Of a stretch of 26,887 bases of DNA, positions 6,281 through 15,429 are shown piece after piece. The stretch's first letter is position 1. Every line of letters starts with the position of its first letter. The DNA is taken from contig CAAETU010000047.1 of the NCBI GenBank assembly GCA_900759045.1, positions 1-26,887 of the forward strand, given 5' to 3'. Source of the DNA: an uncultured Collinsella sp. Lineage in GTDB: Bacteria; Actinomycetota; Coriobacteriia; Coriobacteriales; Coriobacteriaceae. Made by a program: the position numbers and the translations under genes. A model generated the notes under the pieces. It saw only the letters and a list, made by a program, of their open reading frames with translations. It did no database searches and was not told the DNA's origin.

Positions 6281-8291
6281 CATGACGCTGTTTATCGCAT
6301 CGCTTGCCGTCTCGTGCATCGGTGCGCTCGCCTCGGTTCTGCTGATCAAGGCCGATAACGCCGCCAAGACCGCCGGCTGCCTTATCGGCGCCGTCGCCGC
6401 GGTGCTTTCGTTTGTGGCCGGTATCCAGGCCGTGCTGGGCGATGTCACGTCGGTCGACACCATCGTGTTTTTCCCGTTTGCCCATTTCCAGCTGCTGCTC
6501 AATCAGCTGTCCGGCCTGTTCGTGGCGCTCATCTCGGTGCTCGCGTTTGCCGGTTCGATTTACGGTCTCAACTACTTTGATGAGTACCCGGGCAAAAAGG
6601 GCCGCGCCGGCTTCTTCTTTAACACCTTCGTGGCGTCCATGATGCTCGTCATCACCGCCGACAACGTGTTTTGGTTCCTGGTCGCCTTTGAGCTCATGTC
6701 GCTGACCTCGTACTTCCTGGTCGTGATCGAGGAGAACGAGAACTCCATCCATGGCGGTTGGCTCTACTTTGTGATCGCGCACGTGGGCTTTGTGCTCATC
6801 ATGGCGAGCTTCCTCACCATGACCAACTTCGCCGGCGGCTCGTTTGCCTTTGCGGATTTCCGCGCCACGCAGTTTAGCCCTGCGGTCGCATCCGTGTGCT
6901 TCGTGCTCGCCTTCTTTGGCTTTGGCGCCAAGGCCGGTATCATCCCGCTGCACGGCTGGCTGCCCAAGGCACATCCCGAGGCGCCGTCCAACGTGTCGGC
7001 CCTCATGTCCGGCGGCATGATCAAGATCGGTATCTTCGGCATCCTCAAGGTGGGCCTCGACCTGCTCTCCGCCTCGGGCGTTCAGGTCTGGTGGGGTCTT
7101 ATGGTCATGGTCTTCGGTGCGATCTCGTCGGTCCTCGGCGTGGCCTTCGCCCTGCAGGAGCATGACATCAAGCGCCTGCTGGCCTATCACTCCGTCGAGA
7201 ACATCGGCATCATTCTGCTCGGCGTCGGCGCCTCCATGGCCGCCATGGCACTCAACTCGGTCGGTATCGCCGTCCTGGCTCTGATGGCCGCCCTCTACCA
7301 CACGTTTAACCACGCGATGTTTAAGGGCGAGCTTTTCTTGGGCGCCGGTGCGCTGCTGTACTCCACGGGTACGCGCAATATGGAGAAGATGGGCGGCCTG
7401 TTCCGTCGTATGCCGGCAACGGCCATCTGCTTCCTCGTTGGCGCGCTTGCCATCTCGGCCATCCCGCCCTTCAACGGCTTTGTGTCCGAGTGGTTTACCT
7501 ATCAGTCGCTGTTTAATGCCGCCATGCAGGGTGACAAGGCCGTCATGATTGTGGCCGTGTTCGCTGCCGTCGCGCTCGCCATTACCGGCGCGCTGGCTGT
7601 CACGTGCTTCGTCAAGGCCTATGGCGTCTCCTTTGCCTCCGCGCCCCGCTCCGAGGCCGCGGCCAATGCCAAGGAGGTTCCCGCCCCCATGGTGTTTGCG
7701 CAGGGCCTGCTCGCTGCCATCTGCGTCGTGTTGGGCATTGGCGCTCCCGTGATCGCTCCCGTGCTGGTCGATGTCGCCGCGTCCGTGCTGCATCCGTACG
7801 GTGGCGTGTTTGCCGCCGAGGGCATGCAGCTCATGAACCAGTACTCCGGCGCTGCCACCTCCACGCCCGCGATCGCTATTGCGCTTGTGGTGCTCGTCGG
7901 CCTTGCCTGCGGTTATCGCAAGCTCAAGACCGTCGGCAAGGTGCAGAAGTCCCAGCCGTGGGCATGCGGCTATGCTCCCAACGAGCATATGCCCGTCGTG
8001 GCCACGACCTTCGCCTCCGAGGTGTCCTGGTTTATGCAGCCGCTCTACACGCTGCGCGACCGCTGCACGGCCGTCTGCTGGTCCATCGCGCACTTCTTCC
8101 AGAAGCTCACCGGTGTGGCCGAGGCTGTGGAGCCCGTACCCGACAAGGTTCTCGTCGATGCCCCGCATAAGGGTGTCGAGAAGCTCGCCGACCTCGCGAC
8201 TAAGCTCGAGGGCGGCAACTACAGCATCTATATCTGCTACATCGTCGCGGCACTCGTGGTGTTCCTCGTGCTCGCCGTGCAAATGGGTTAA
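6273..8291 (+). CDS. hyfB: Hydrogenase-4 component B, NuoL/MrpD-like membrane subunit
   Basis: 672 residues, the size of E. coli HyfB/HycC, with many hydrophobic segments and an antiporter-like core. Residues expected for ion transfer are present: E140 in WFLVAFELMSLTSY, K220 in FGFGAKAGIIPLHGWLPKAH, and a PEAPSNVSALMSG loop near 235-247. It is an inner-membrane subunit thought to couple hydrogen formation to H+ or Na+ movement. GGGAG lies 8 bases before the ATG at 6273, which overlaps the hyfA stop. The soluble loop at about 640-560 from the end, rich in Lys and Pro, connects the last membrane helices. Confidence 0.94.
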   Translation: MDSMTLFIASLAVSCIGALASVLLIKADNAAKTAGCLIGAVAAVLSFVAGIQAVLGDVTSVDTIVFFPFAHFQLLLNQLSGLFVALISVLAFAGSIYGLNYFDEYPGKKGRAGFFFNTFVASMMLVITADNVFWFLVAFELMSLTSYFLVVIEENENSIHGGWLYFVIAHVGFVLIMASFLTMTNFAGGSFAFADFRATQFSPAVASVCFVLAFFGFGAKAGIIPLHGWLPKAHPEAPSNVSALMSGGMIKIGIFGILKVGLDLLSASGVQVWWGLMVMVFGAISSVLGVAFALQEHDIKRLLAYHSVENIGIILLGVGASMAAMALNSVGIAVLALMAALYHTFNHAMFKGELFLGAGALLYSTGTRNMEKMGGLFRRMPATAICFLVGALAISAIPPFNGFVSEWFTYQSLFNAAMQGDKAVMIVAVFAAVALAITGALAVTCFVKAYGVSFASAPRSEAAANAKEVPAPMVFAQGLLAAICVVLGIGAPVIAPVLVDVAASVLHPYGGVFAAEGMQLMNQYSGAATSTPAIAIALVVLVGLACGYRKLKTVGKVQKSQPWACGYAPNEHMPVVATTFASEVSWFMQPLYTLRDRCTAVCWSIAHFFQKLTGVAEAVEPVPDKVLVDAPHKGVEKLADLATKLEGGNYSIYICYIVAALVVFLVLAVQMG

Positions 8292-8303
8292 GGAGGGGAG
8301 AGC

Positions 8304-9230
8304 ATGAACAACATCGTACTTGCCGTTCTGCAGGGCGTGGTCGTCATGGCCGTCGCACCGTTCTTCTCCGGTCTCGGCCGCGTGATCCGCGCCAAGATGC
8401 ACAACCGTCGTGGCCCCAGCATCATGCAGGACTACCGCGACCTGGCCAAGCTCTTTGCGCGCCCCGAGTCCCAGAGCGAGGATGCGAGCTTTGCGCTGCG
8501 CATTATGCCGCCGCTGTTCTTCGCCGTCGCCTTTATGCTCGCGATGGGTCTGCCGCTCTTTACGGCACAAAGCCCCATCCCGGTCTTTGGTGACGCCATC
8601 ACCATCATGTACAGCCTGGCGCTCGCCCGCTTCTTCTTCGCCCTCTGCGGTGTGGATTCGTCCAACGCCTACGCCGGTATCGGCGGCGTCCGCGAGCTGC
8701 TCATGAGCGTGCTCATCGAGCCGTCCATGCTGCTGGCGCTGTTTGCCGCCGCTCTGGTGTGCGGCTCCACCGACATCGCCACTATGGGTCAGCACATCAT
8801 GACGGGCGCCATCGACGCGCCGGTCGCTGTGATCCTCGCCGGCATCGCCTTTGCGATCGCCTGCTACATGGAACTCGGCAAGCTGCCGTTTGATCAGGCC
8901 GAGGCCGAGCAAGAGCTTCAGGAAGGTCCGCTCGCCGAGCTTTCGGGTCCGTCGCTCGCCATGGCCAAGCTTGCCATGTCCATGAAACAGGTCCTGGTTG
9001 TCGCTTGGTTCTGCGCGATCTTCGTCCCCTGGGGCGAGCCCGCGACCGTGGGCGCCGCCGCCGTTCTGGGTGCAGTCATCTTCCTGGTGAAGTGCCTGGT
9101 CGACTTTGTGGTATGCGGCGTGATCGAGAACTCCTGCTCGCGCTCGCGTTTTAAGGTGCTCGGTAATCAGACTTGGGCCGTCGTGGGCATCGCCGTTCTG
9201 GCGTTTGTCTTCGTGGTCGTCGGCGTGTAG
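8304..9230 (+). CDS. hyfC: Hydrogenase-4 component C, NuoH-like membrane anchor
   Basis: 308 residues, similar in size to E. coli HyfC/HycD (about 310). Multiple membrane helices, an early charged loop RVIRAKMHNRRGPSIMQDYRDL, and the acidic segment KLPFDQAEAEQELQEGPLAE near 195-213, typical of NuoH/HycD proteins where the hydrogenase arm docks on the membrane. Preceded by AAGGAGGGGAG. It follows hyfB by 12 bases. Expected to anchor HyfG/HyfI to the membrane arm. Confidence 0.93.
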   Translation: MNNIVLAVLQGVVVMAVAPFFSGLGRVIRAKMHNRRGPSIMQDYRDLAKLFARPESQSEDASFALRIMPPLFFAVAFMLAMGLPLFTAQSPIPVFGDAITIMYSLALARFFFALCGVDSSNAYAGIGGVRELLMSVLIEPSMLLALFAAALVCGSTDIATMGQHIMTGAIDAPVAVILAGIAFAIACYMELGKLPFDQAEAEQELQEGPLAELSGPSLAMAKLAMSMKQVLVVAWFCAIFVPWGEPATVGAAAVLGAVIFLVKCLVDFVVCGVIENSCSRSRFKVLGNQTWAVVGIAVLAFVFVVVGV

Positions 9231-9245
9231 GAGAAGGGAGAAACA

Positions 9246-10703
9246 ATGTCATTTGCAGTCAGTCTGTCCCTTCTCGGCTTGGTCGCTATCGCGGCCCCGA
9301 TGGTGGCCTCGGTGCTCGTCGCCCTGTTCCCCCGTCCGTACGCCAAGTGGTTCAGCGTTTTGGGTGCCGCCGTCTCGACGGTCTGCACCATCGCCCTCGC
9401 CGTGAATTTCGCTGGCGCCGGCATGCCCGACACGCAGGTTCCCCTGATCTCGTTTGGGCAGACCCTCGTCATGGGATTCACCTTCGATCGCATGAGCACG
9501 CTGCTCGCGCCCGCCTTTGTGGGTATCGGCCTGCTTGTCGTGATCTATTCGATTCCCTATATGAGCGAGAATAACCGTGAGCATCCTGACGCACCGCGTC
9601 GTCGCTTCTACGCGTACCTCGCGACCTTCATCGGCGCCATGGCCGGCCTTGTGTACAGCTCGACCCTTTTGGGCCAGCTCGTGTTCTTTGAGATCACGGG
9701 TGCCTGCTCTTGGGGCCTCATCAGCTACTACATGTCGCCTACGGCCAAGAAGGCTGGCATGAAGGCCCTGATCATTACGCATATCGGTGCGCTCGGCCTG
9801 TATCTGGGCGCCGCCATCGTGTTTGCCCACACCGGCACCTTCGCCATCACTGCGATTGCCGGCCTCGACGCCAAGCTCAAGGCTATCGTCCTTTTGCTTG
9901 TGCTGTTTGCGGCCTGGGCCAAGTCCGCACAGGTTCCCATGTACATGTGGCTGCCTTCGGCCATGGAGGCGCCGACGCCTGTTTCGGCCTACCTGCATGG
10001 CGCCTCGATGGTCAAGGTCGGCGTGTGCGTGTTCGCGCGTGCACTTGTCTCTGCCGGCGAGATTCCCGAGATCGTGGGCTGGGTTGCCATTATCGACGCC
10101 ATGGTCACCATGCTCTTTGGTTTCCTTATGTACCTGCCGCAAAAGGACATGAAGCGTCTGCTGGCCTTCTCCACGATCGCCCAGCTCTCCTACGTGTTCT
10201 TTGGTCTGGGCCTTTCGGTCTTTGGCAGCCAGCTGGCCTTTGACGGTGCCGTGTGCCACATCTTTAACCACGCTTTCGCCAAGACGCTGTTCTTCCTGAT
10301 CGCCGGTTCGTTCTCCTTTACGCTCGGCACACGTATGCTGCCCAAGCTTCGCGGCATCGTAAAGAAGTACCCGATCTCGGGCGTGGGCTTTGGTGTCGCC
10401 GCGCTCGCCATTGCCGGCGTGCCGCCTATGAACACGTTCTTCTCGAAGTTCCAGATCATCGCCGGCGGTTTTTCCGTGGGTGCCGGCAACGTCGCGATCC
10501 TGGTGCTCGTGTGCATCATGGTCGCCGAGACCGTCGCCACCTTCGCCTGGTTCCTCAAGTGGATGGGCTATTGCCTGCCCGGCGAGCCGAGCGACGAGGT
10601 CGCTGCGGGAGCCCCGCTTCCCCGCGCGATGGCGTTCGTGTTCATCGTGCTCATCATCATGGTTATCGTCAGCGGCCCGCTTTCGGCCAGCTGGATCGGT
10701 TAG
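9246..10703 (+). CDS. hyfD: Hydrogenase-4 component D, NuoL/N-like membrane subunit
   Basis: 485 residues, close to E. coli HyfD (479). It has an antiporter-like core with E in VFFEITGACSWGLISYY, K in FAAWAKSAQVPMYMWLPSAME, an APTPVSAYLHGASMVK loop, and FNHAFAKTLFFL. Its presence, with hyfE and hyfF, marks the cluster as a hydrogenase-4 (Hyf) type with an enlarged membrane arm rather than the smaller Hyc (hydrogenase-3) type. It starts 15 bases after hyfC with AGAAGGGAGAA upstream. Confidence 0.92.
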   Translation: MSFAVSLSLLGLVAIAAPMVASVLVALFPRPYAKWFSVLGAAVSTVCTIALAVNFAGAGMPDTQVPLISFGQTLVMGFTFDRMSTLLAPAFVGIGLLVVIYSIPYMSENNREHPDAPRRRFYAYLATFIGAMAGLVYSSTLLGQLVFFEITGACSWGLISYYMSPTAKKAGMKALIITHIGALGLYLGAAIVFAHTGTFAITAIAGLDAKLKAIVLLLVLFAAWAKSAQVPMYMWLPSAMEAPTPVSAYLHGASMVKVGVCVFARALVSAGEIPEIVGWVAIIDAMVTMLFGFLMYLPQKDMKRLLAFSTIAQLSYVFFGLGLSVFGSQLAFDGAVCHIFNHAFAKTLFFLIAGSFSFTLGTRMLPKLRGIVKKYPISGVGFGVAALAIAGVPPMNTFFSKFQIIAGGFSVGAGNVAILVLVCIMVAETVATFAWFLKWMGYCLPGEPSDEVAAGAPLPRAMAFVFIVLIIMVIVSGPLSASWIG

Positions 10704-10716
10704 GAGGTAGAACGAC

Positions 10717-11370
10717 ATGGGTTATTCGATCGTCAACATCCTTGGCGGCCTTCTGATCGTCACGTCCACCATGGTGGTCGTCTCAAAGAACATCAAGCAC
10801 GCCATCAGCTGGTATGCGGTGCAGTCGCTGGTGCTCGTGGGTCTGCTCGCCACGCTCGGTGTCACCACCGGTGCGCAGGAGCTGCTCATGTGGGCTGGAT
10901 CTGCCTTTATCACCAAGGTCGTCCTGGTCCCTTATATCCTCAACCGCGCATACAAGAAGATGGGCGAGCCGAGCGACGCATCGCTCAAGGCCGGCCTTAA
11001 GCCCGCGTGGGCCATTTGCATCATCGCCGTGGAGGTCGCGATCTGCTTTGCCGTCGTGACGCAGATCAGCCTGCCCACGGCCGAGGTCGCAACGCCTGCG
11101 CTCGCCATTAGCTTCGCTCACTTCTTTGTGGGCCTCACCTGCATCATCTCGCAGCGCAACATCATGAAGCAGATCTTTGGATACTGCCTTATGGAAAACG
11201 GCAGCCATGTGACGCTCGCGCTTTTGGCCCCCACCGCTCCCGAGATCATCGAGATCGGTATCGCCACCGACGCCATCTTTGCCGTCATCATCATGTCCAT
11301 CGTCGTGCGTCGCATTTGGGACGACTCCCACTCGCTCGATGCGCGCGACCTGTCCGAGCTGAGGGGGTAG
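10717..11370 (+). CDS. hyfE: Hydrogenase-4 component E, NuoK-like membrane subunit
   Basis: 217 residues, matching E. coli HyfE (216). Predicted to be nearly all membrane helices, with a buried acidic residue in the CLMENGSHVTLAL segment that resembles the NuoK/MrpC helix. Role: part of the ion-translocating membrane arm. TAGGAGG spans the end of hyfD and gives the ribosome site. It is followed after 3 bases by hyfF. Confidence 0.92.
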   Translation: MGYSIVNILGGLLIVTSTMVVVSKNIKHAISWYAVQSLVLVGLLATLGVTTGAQELLMWAGSAFITKVVLVPYILNRAYKKMGEPSDASLKAGLKPAWAICIIAVEVAICFAVVTQISLPTAEVATPALAISFAHFFVGLTCIISQRNIMKQIFGYCLMENGSHVTLALLAPTAPEIIEIGIATDAIFAVIIMSIVVRRIWDDSHSLDARDLSELRG

Positions 11371-11373
11371 TCC

Positions 11374-12933
11374 ATGGAAACGTTGATTCTCGCCCTGCTC
11401 GCGACTCCTCTGGTGTTCTCGCTGGTCATGGCGTTTTTGCCCAAGAACACGTCCTATAACGTGTTTGCCGGTCTCAACCTGGTCTCCGTCGCAGCCGTCC
11501 TGGTGCTGTCGATTGTGACGGCCGGTGACGTCCTTATGAGCGGCGACACCGCGAGCGCTCTTGGCCTGTGGTTCCACCTCGATTCGCTGGGCGCCATCTT
11601 TGTGCTGCTCATCGGCTTTATCGGTTTTCATACCGGGCTGTTCTCGCTGCCCTATGTAAAGGCCGATATCGAGGAGGGCTCCATGCCCGCCGAGCGCGCC
11701 AAGCAGTATTTTGCGCTGTTTAGCCTGTTTGTGTTCACCATGCTGCTCGCGTGCCTGTCCAACAACATGATCCTCACGTGGGCCGCTGTGGAGGCAACCA
11801 CGCTTTCCACCGTGTTCCTGGTGGGTATCTACAAGAACAAGACGGCCCTCGAGGCTTCTTGGAAGTATGCGATGGTCTGCACCGCCGGCGTGGCCTTTGG
11901 CCTGTTCGGTACGCTGCTGATCTACGCCAACGCCGCCGACGTGATTCCCAACGCCCACGAGGCCGCATTCCTATCGTGCGTGCTGCCGTATGCCGACCAG
12001 TTCGACCCGACGCTCATGCGCCTCGCCTTTGCGTTTGTCGTGATCGGCTTTGGCACCAAGGCTGGCCTGTTCCCCATGCACACTTGGCTGCCCGATGCCC
12101 ACTCTCAGGCTCCGAGCCCTGTCTCGGCCCTGCTCTCGGGTGTTCTGCTTAAGTGTGCCATGCTTGTGATCATGCGCTTCTACGGCTTTACCATCCAGGC
12201 CGTGGGTGCCGAGTATCCGCAGCTTCTGCTGTTGATCGTCGGCACGCTGTCCATTTTGGTGGCGGCACTCTCGATGTTTCGCCAGGACGACCTCAAGCGC
12301 CGCTTTGCGTACTCGTCTGTGGAGAACGTGGGCGTTATCGCCCTGTGCCTGGGTATCGGTGGCCCGCTGGGTATCGCCGCGGCCCTGCTGCACTGCGTGT
12401 TCCACGGCTTTACCAAGACGCTTGCCTTCTGCGTGTCCGGCAACATCCAGCACGCCTTTGGCACGCGTAGCCTGGCCAAGATCCAGGGTGTCGTCGAGGT
12501 TGCTCCCGCAACCGCCGCGCTCGCCGTCCTGGCGCTGCTCGGTCTTGGTGCCTTCCCGCCCTTTGGCATGTTCATCTCCGAGTTCCTGACTTTTGTCGCC
12601 GGTGTTACCGCCGGTCCCATGTGGCTGGTCGTCGTGGTCGCCCTCGGTCTTACCGTGGCCATCTCCGCGCTCACCCGCATCGTACTCAAGTCGGTATTCG
12701 GCCATGCACCCCAGGGCATGGGCAAGCATGAGGCCCCGGCACTCATGCTTATCCCCGAAGTCATCCTGGCTGTCATGATCTTGTGGTTTGGCATCGCCAC
12801 CCCGCTGCCTCTCGTGCACGGTGTGGAGACCGCGACCGGCATCGTGCTCGAGCAGAGCACCGAGGAACTTCACGCGACGCCGATGTACCGCGCTGTGTTC
12901 GGTACCGAGACCGCTCAGAGCGAGGTGGAGTAA
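11374..12933 (+). CDS. hyfF: Hydrogenase-4 component F, NuoL/N-like membrane subunit
   Basis: 519 residues (E. coli HyfF about 526). Antiporter-like core with E140 in ILTWAAVEATTLSTVFLV, K229 in IGFGTKAGLFPMHTWLPDAH and a SQAPSPVSALLSG loop. With HyfB and HyfD this gives three antiporter-like subunits, as expected of group 4a Hyf hydrogenases and implying more ion-pumping channels than Hyc. The start overlaps no gene but lies 3 bases after hyfE; GAGGGGGTAG provides the ribosome site. Confidence 0.92.
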   Translation: METLILALLATPLVFSLVMAFLPKNTSYNVFAGLNLVSVAAVLVLSIVTAGDVLMSGDTASALGLWFHLDSLGAIFVLLIGFIGFHTGLFSLPYVKADIEEGSMPAERAKQYFALFSLFVFTMLLACLSNNMILTWAAVEATTLSTVFLVGIYKNKTALEASWKYAMVCTAGVAFGLFGTLLIYANAADVIPNAHEAAFLSCVLPYADQFDPTLMRLAFAFVVIGFGTKAGLFPMHTWLPDAHSQAPSPVSALLSGVLLKCAMLVIMRFYGFTIQAVGAEYPQLLLLIVGTLSILVAALSMFRQDDLKRRFAYSSVENVGVIALCLGIGGPLGIAAALLHCVFHGFTKTLAFCVSGNIQHAFGTRSLAKIQGVVEVAPATAALAVLALLGLGAFPPFGMFISEFLTFVAGVTAGPMWLVVVVALGLTVAISALTRIVLKSVFGHAPQGMGKHEAPALMLIPEVILAVMILWFGIATPLPLVHGVETATGIVLEQSTEELHATPMYRAVFGTETAQSEVE

Positions 12934-12936
12934 CGA

Positions 12937-14709
12937 ATGATTGAAACTGAGAACAAGGTGTATGCCCGTCGCTGCGAGAGCCATGTCGAGGCCCTGCGCC
13001 GCGCCGTTCCGGGCTGCATCGAGAAGGTCGAGTGGCAGTGCGAGGACCAGCTGACGATTACCGTCAAGCAGGACAAGCTGCCCGAGGCCGTCCACTACCT
13101 GTACTACGAGCGCTACGGCTGGATTCCCGTGATCATCGGCAACGATGAGCGCAGCCTGTGCGGCCGTTACGCCGTGTACTACGTCATCTCCATGGAGGGG
13201 GAGGATCCCGGCTGGGTGACCGTCCGCACCGAGGTCGATCCCGCCAAGATGACGTTCCCGTCCGTGACGCCGTTCGTCCCCGCCTGCGTGTGGGGCGAGC
13301 GCGAGCTGCGCGATATGTTCGGCCTGATCCCCGAGGGTCTGCCCGATCGTCGCCGCCTGGTGCTGCCCGATGACTGGCCCAGCGGCCTGTACCCGCTGCG
13401 CAAGGACTCCATGGACTACCGCTTCCGTCCCGCTCCCGCGAGCGACATGGAAAACTACGAGTTCTTGGCCGACACCAAGGGCAAGGAGACCACGCTCGTC
13501 CCCATGGGCCCGCTGCACATTACCTCCGACGAGCCCGGCCACTTCCGCCTGTTCGTCGAGGGCGAGACGATCGTCGACGCCGACTACCGTCTGTTCTACG
13601 TGCACCGCGGCATGGAGAAGGTCGCCGAGACGCGCCTGAACTATGACGCTGTGACGTTCCTCGCCGACCGCATCTGCGGCATCTGCGGCTGCGCCCACTC
13701 GGTGGCCTATGCCGAGGCCGTCGAGCGCGCCCAGGGCATTCATGTCCCGCCGCGCGCCCAGTACATCCGCGCCATCATGCTCGAGGTCGAGCGCCTGCAC
13801 TCGCATCTGCTCAACATTGGCCTGGCGTCGCACTACACGGGCTTCGACTCCGGCTTCCAGCAGTTCTTCCGCGTCCGCGAGAAGTCCATGGACCTGGCCG
13901 AGAAGCTTTCCGGTCACCGCAAGACCTACGGCCTCAACGTGATCGGCGGCGTGCGTCGCGACATTTTGGCCGAGCAGAAGCTCTCCACGCTCACGACCAT
14001 CCACCAGCTGCGCTCCGAGGTTCAGGAACTCGTCGACGTGCTGCTCTCCACGCCCAACTTTATCGAGCGTACGAGCGGTATCGGCATTCTGGACCGCAAG
14101 ATCGCACGTGACTTCTCGCCGGTCGGCCCGCTCATGCGTGGCTCGGGCTATGCCCGCGACGTGCGCTTTGACCATCCCTTCGACGGCTACGCCGATCCGG
14201 ATGTTCAGAAGATGCATGCTGCCACGGCAGACACCTGCGATGCCTTCGGCCGCACCGCCGTCCGCATCCAGGAGGTCTACGATTCGATCGACATGATCGA
14301 GACCATGCTCGAGAACTGCCCGTCGGGCCCCATCCTTACCACGGATTGGGAGTACACCCCGCACAAGTACGCCATCGGCGCCACCGAGGCTCCGCGCGGC
14401 GAGGACGTGCACTGGGCCATGCTCGGCAACAACCAGAAGTGCTACCGCTGGCGCGCCAAGGCGGCCACGTACAGCAACTGGCCGGTCCTGCGCTACATGT
14501 TCCGCGGCAACACCGTGGGCGACGCGGCGCTGATCGTCGGCTCGCTTGACCCGTGCTACTCCTGCACCGACCGCGTGACGGTGACCGATGTCGCCGCCAA
14601 GCGCGACCACGTGCTCGACAAGGAGCAGTTCGAGAACGTCTGGCGCGACAAGTCGCCGCTTGCGGGCGAGGGCACCATGGCCGCTCCGCTCGATGAGGAG
14701 GCGCTCTAA
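12937..14709 (+). CDS. hyfG: Hydrogenase-4 large (NiFe catalytic) subunit, NuoC-NuoD fusion
   Basis: 590 residues (E. coli HycE/HyfG about 570). Residues 1 to about 165 are a NuoC-like domain; the rest is the NuoD-like NiFe subunit. Nickel ligands: RICGICGCAH with C247, C250 and H254, and DPCYSCTDR with C540 and C543. E. coli HycE is cut after the Arg of this last motif; the same cut here would be after R546, removing a 44-residue tail beginning VTVTDV, presumably by the HycI-like protease encoded at 16794. Catalyses 2H+ + 2e- to H2. It starts 3 bases after hyfF. Confidence 0.95.
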   Translation: MIETENKVYARRCESHVEALRRAVPGCIEKVEWQCEDQLTITVKQDKLPEAVHYLYYERYGWIPVIIGNDERSLCGRYAVYYVISMEGEDPGWVTVRTEVDPAKMTFPSVTPFVPACVWGERELRDMFGLIPEGLPDRRRLVLPDDWPSGLYPLRKDSMDYRFRPAPASDMENYEFLADTKGKETTLVPMGPLHITSDEPGHFRLFVEGETIVDADYRLFYVHRGMEKVAETRLNYDAVTFLADRICGICGCAHSVAYAEAVERAQGIHVPPRAQYIRAIMLEVERLHSHLLNIGLASHYTGFDSGFQQFFRVREKSMDLAEKLSGHRKTYGLNVIGGVRRDILAEQKLSTLTTIHQLRSEVQELVDVLLSTPNFIERTSGIGILDRKIARDFSPVGPLMRGSGYARDVRFDHPFDGYADPDVQKMHAATADTCDAFGRTAVRIQEVYDSIDMIETMLENCPSGPILTTDWEYTPHKYAIGATEAPRGEDVHWAMLGNNQKCYRWRAKAATYSNWPVLRYMFRGNTVGDAALIVGSLDPCYSCTDRVTVTDVAAKRDHVLDKEQFENVWRDKSPLAGEGTMAAPLDEEAL

Positions 14710-14710
14710 T

Positions 14711-15427
14711 ATGCTGAAGCTTTGGAAGGTTAACGCCAAGGCCGGCGACGCGACGGTCAAGTACCCGTTTGCGCCGTTACCCACCAACAAGGACATGCGC
14801 GGCAAGCCCGAGCACAATGCCGAGCTCTGCATCGCCTGTGGAGCCTGCGGCGTGGCGTGCCCGGCCGATGCCATTCGCATGGACACCGACCTTGCGGCCG
14901 ATACCATCACCTGGTCGATCGACTACGGTCGCTGCATCTTTTGCGGCCGCTGTGAGGAAGCCTGCCCCATGGAGGCCATCAAGCTCACCGAGGAGTTTGA
15001 GCTGGCCGTCATGAGCAAGGACGACCTCACCAGCAAGAGCGTCTACACGCTCGAGCACTGCTCGCGCTGCGGCAAGCCGTTCGCCCCGCACAAGGAGATC
15101 GACTACGCCAAGCGCCTGCTGCAAAAGGCCGGCGGCATGGAGGCCGAGCAGGCCGCCCGTACCGTCGGTATGTGCCAGGAGTGCAAGCGCGAGCTCGACG
15201 CCCTGCGCGCCGCCTCGGCCGTAAAGACCGGCAACGCGCACGGCATGGCTGCCAACGAGACGCTTGCGTCCGGTGAGCCCCAGGGCCCCGGCATGGAGTA
15301 TCTGGGCGGCCACGGTGTGAACCCGGAGTATATCGACCGCGAGCTCAACCCCGATGCGCCCGAGATTCCCGCCGGTCCGGCGCCGGTCGAGGGCATCATC
15401 ATGGATTTTGAAACGAAGGAGGAGTAA
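14711..15427 (+). CDS. hyfH: Hydrogenase-4 component H, NuoI-like 2x[4Fe-4S] subunit
   Basis: 238 residues (E. coli HycF/HyfH about 180), so longer than usual at the C-terminus. Two ferredoxin motifs: C40-C43-C46-C50 and C75-C78-C81-C85. A later CSRCGKPF and MCQEC pair could form a zinc- or iron-binding knuckle as in HycF. The last 50 residues are Pro/Gly/Glu-rich and unassigned. Electrons pass from HyfA through these clusters to HyfI. The ATG is one base after the hyfG stop, with GAGGAGG inside the end of hyfG as ribosome site. Confidence 0.92.
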   Translation: MLKLWKVNAKAGDATVKYPFAPLPTNKDMRGKPEHNAELCIACGACGVACPADAIRMDTDLAADTITWSIDYGRCIFCGRCEEACPMEAIKLTEEFELAVMSKDDLTSKSVYTLEHCSRCGKPFAPHKEIDYAKRLLQKAGGMEAEQAARTVGMCQECKRELDALRAASAVKTGNAHGMAANETLASGEPQGPGMEYLGGHGVNPEYIDRELNPDAPEIPAGPAPVEGIIMDFETKEE

Positions 15428-15429
15428 CC

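Noticed and set aside
6222..8912. Long minus-strand ORF of 896 codons
   Set aside because: It is the antisense of hyfB and hyfC, very rich in His, Asp, Glu and Gly, with no recognisable domain. It is open because of codon bias in GC-rich genes.
9249..10718. Minus-strand ORF of 489 codons
   Set aside because: Antisense shadow of hyfD with low-complexity charged composition.
11971..14910. Minus-strand ORF of 979 codons
   Set aside because: Antisense shadow of hyfF and hyfG; the sense frames carry the conserved NiFe and antiporter motifs.
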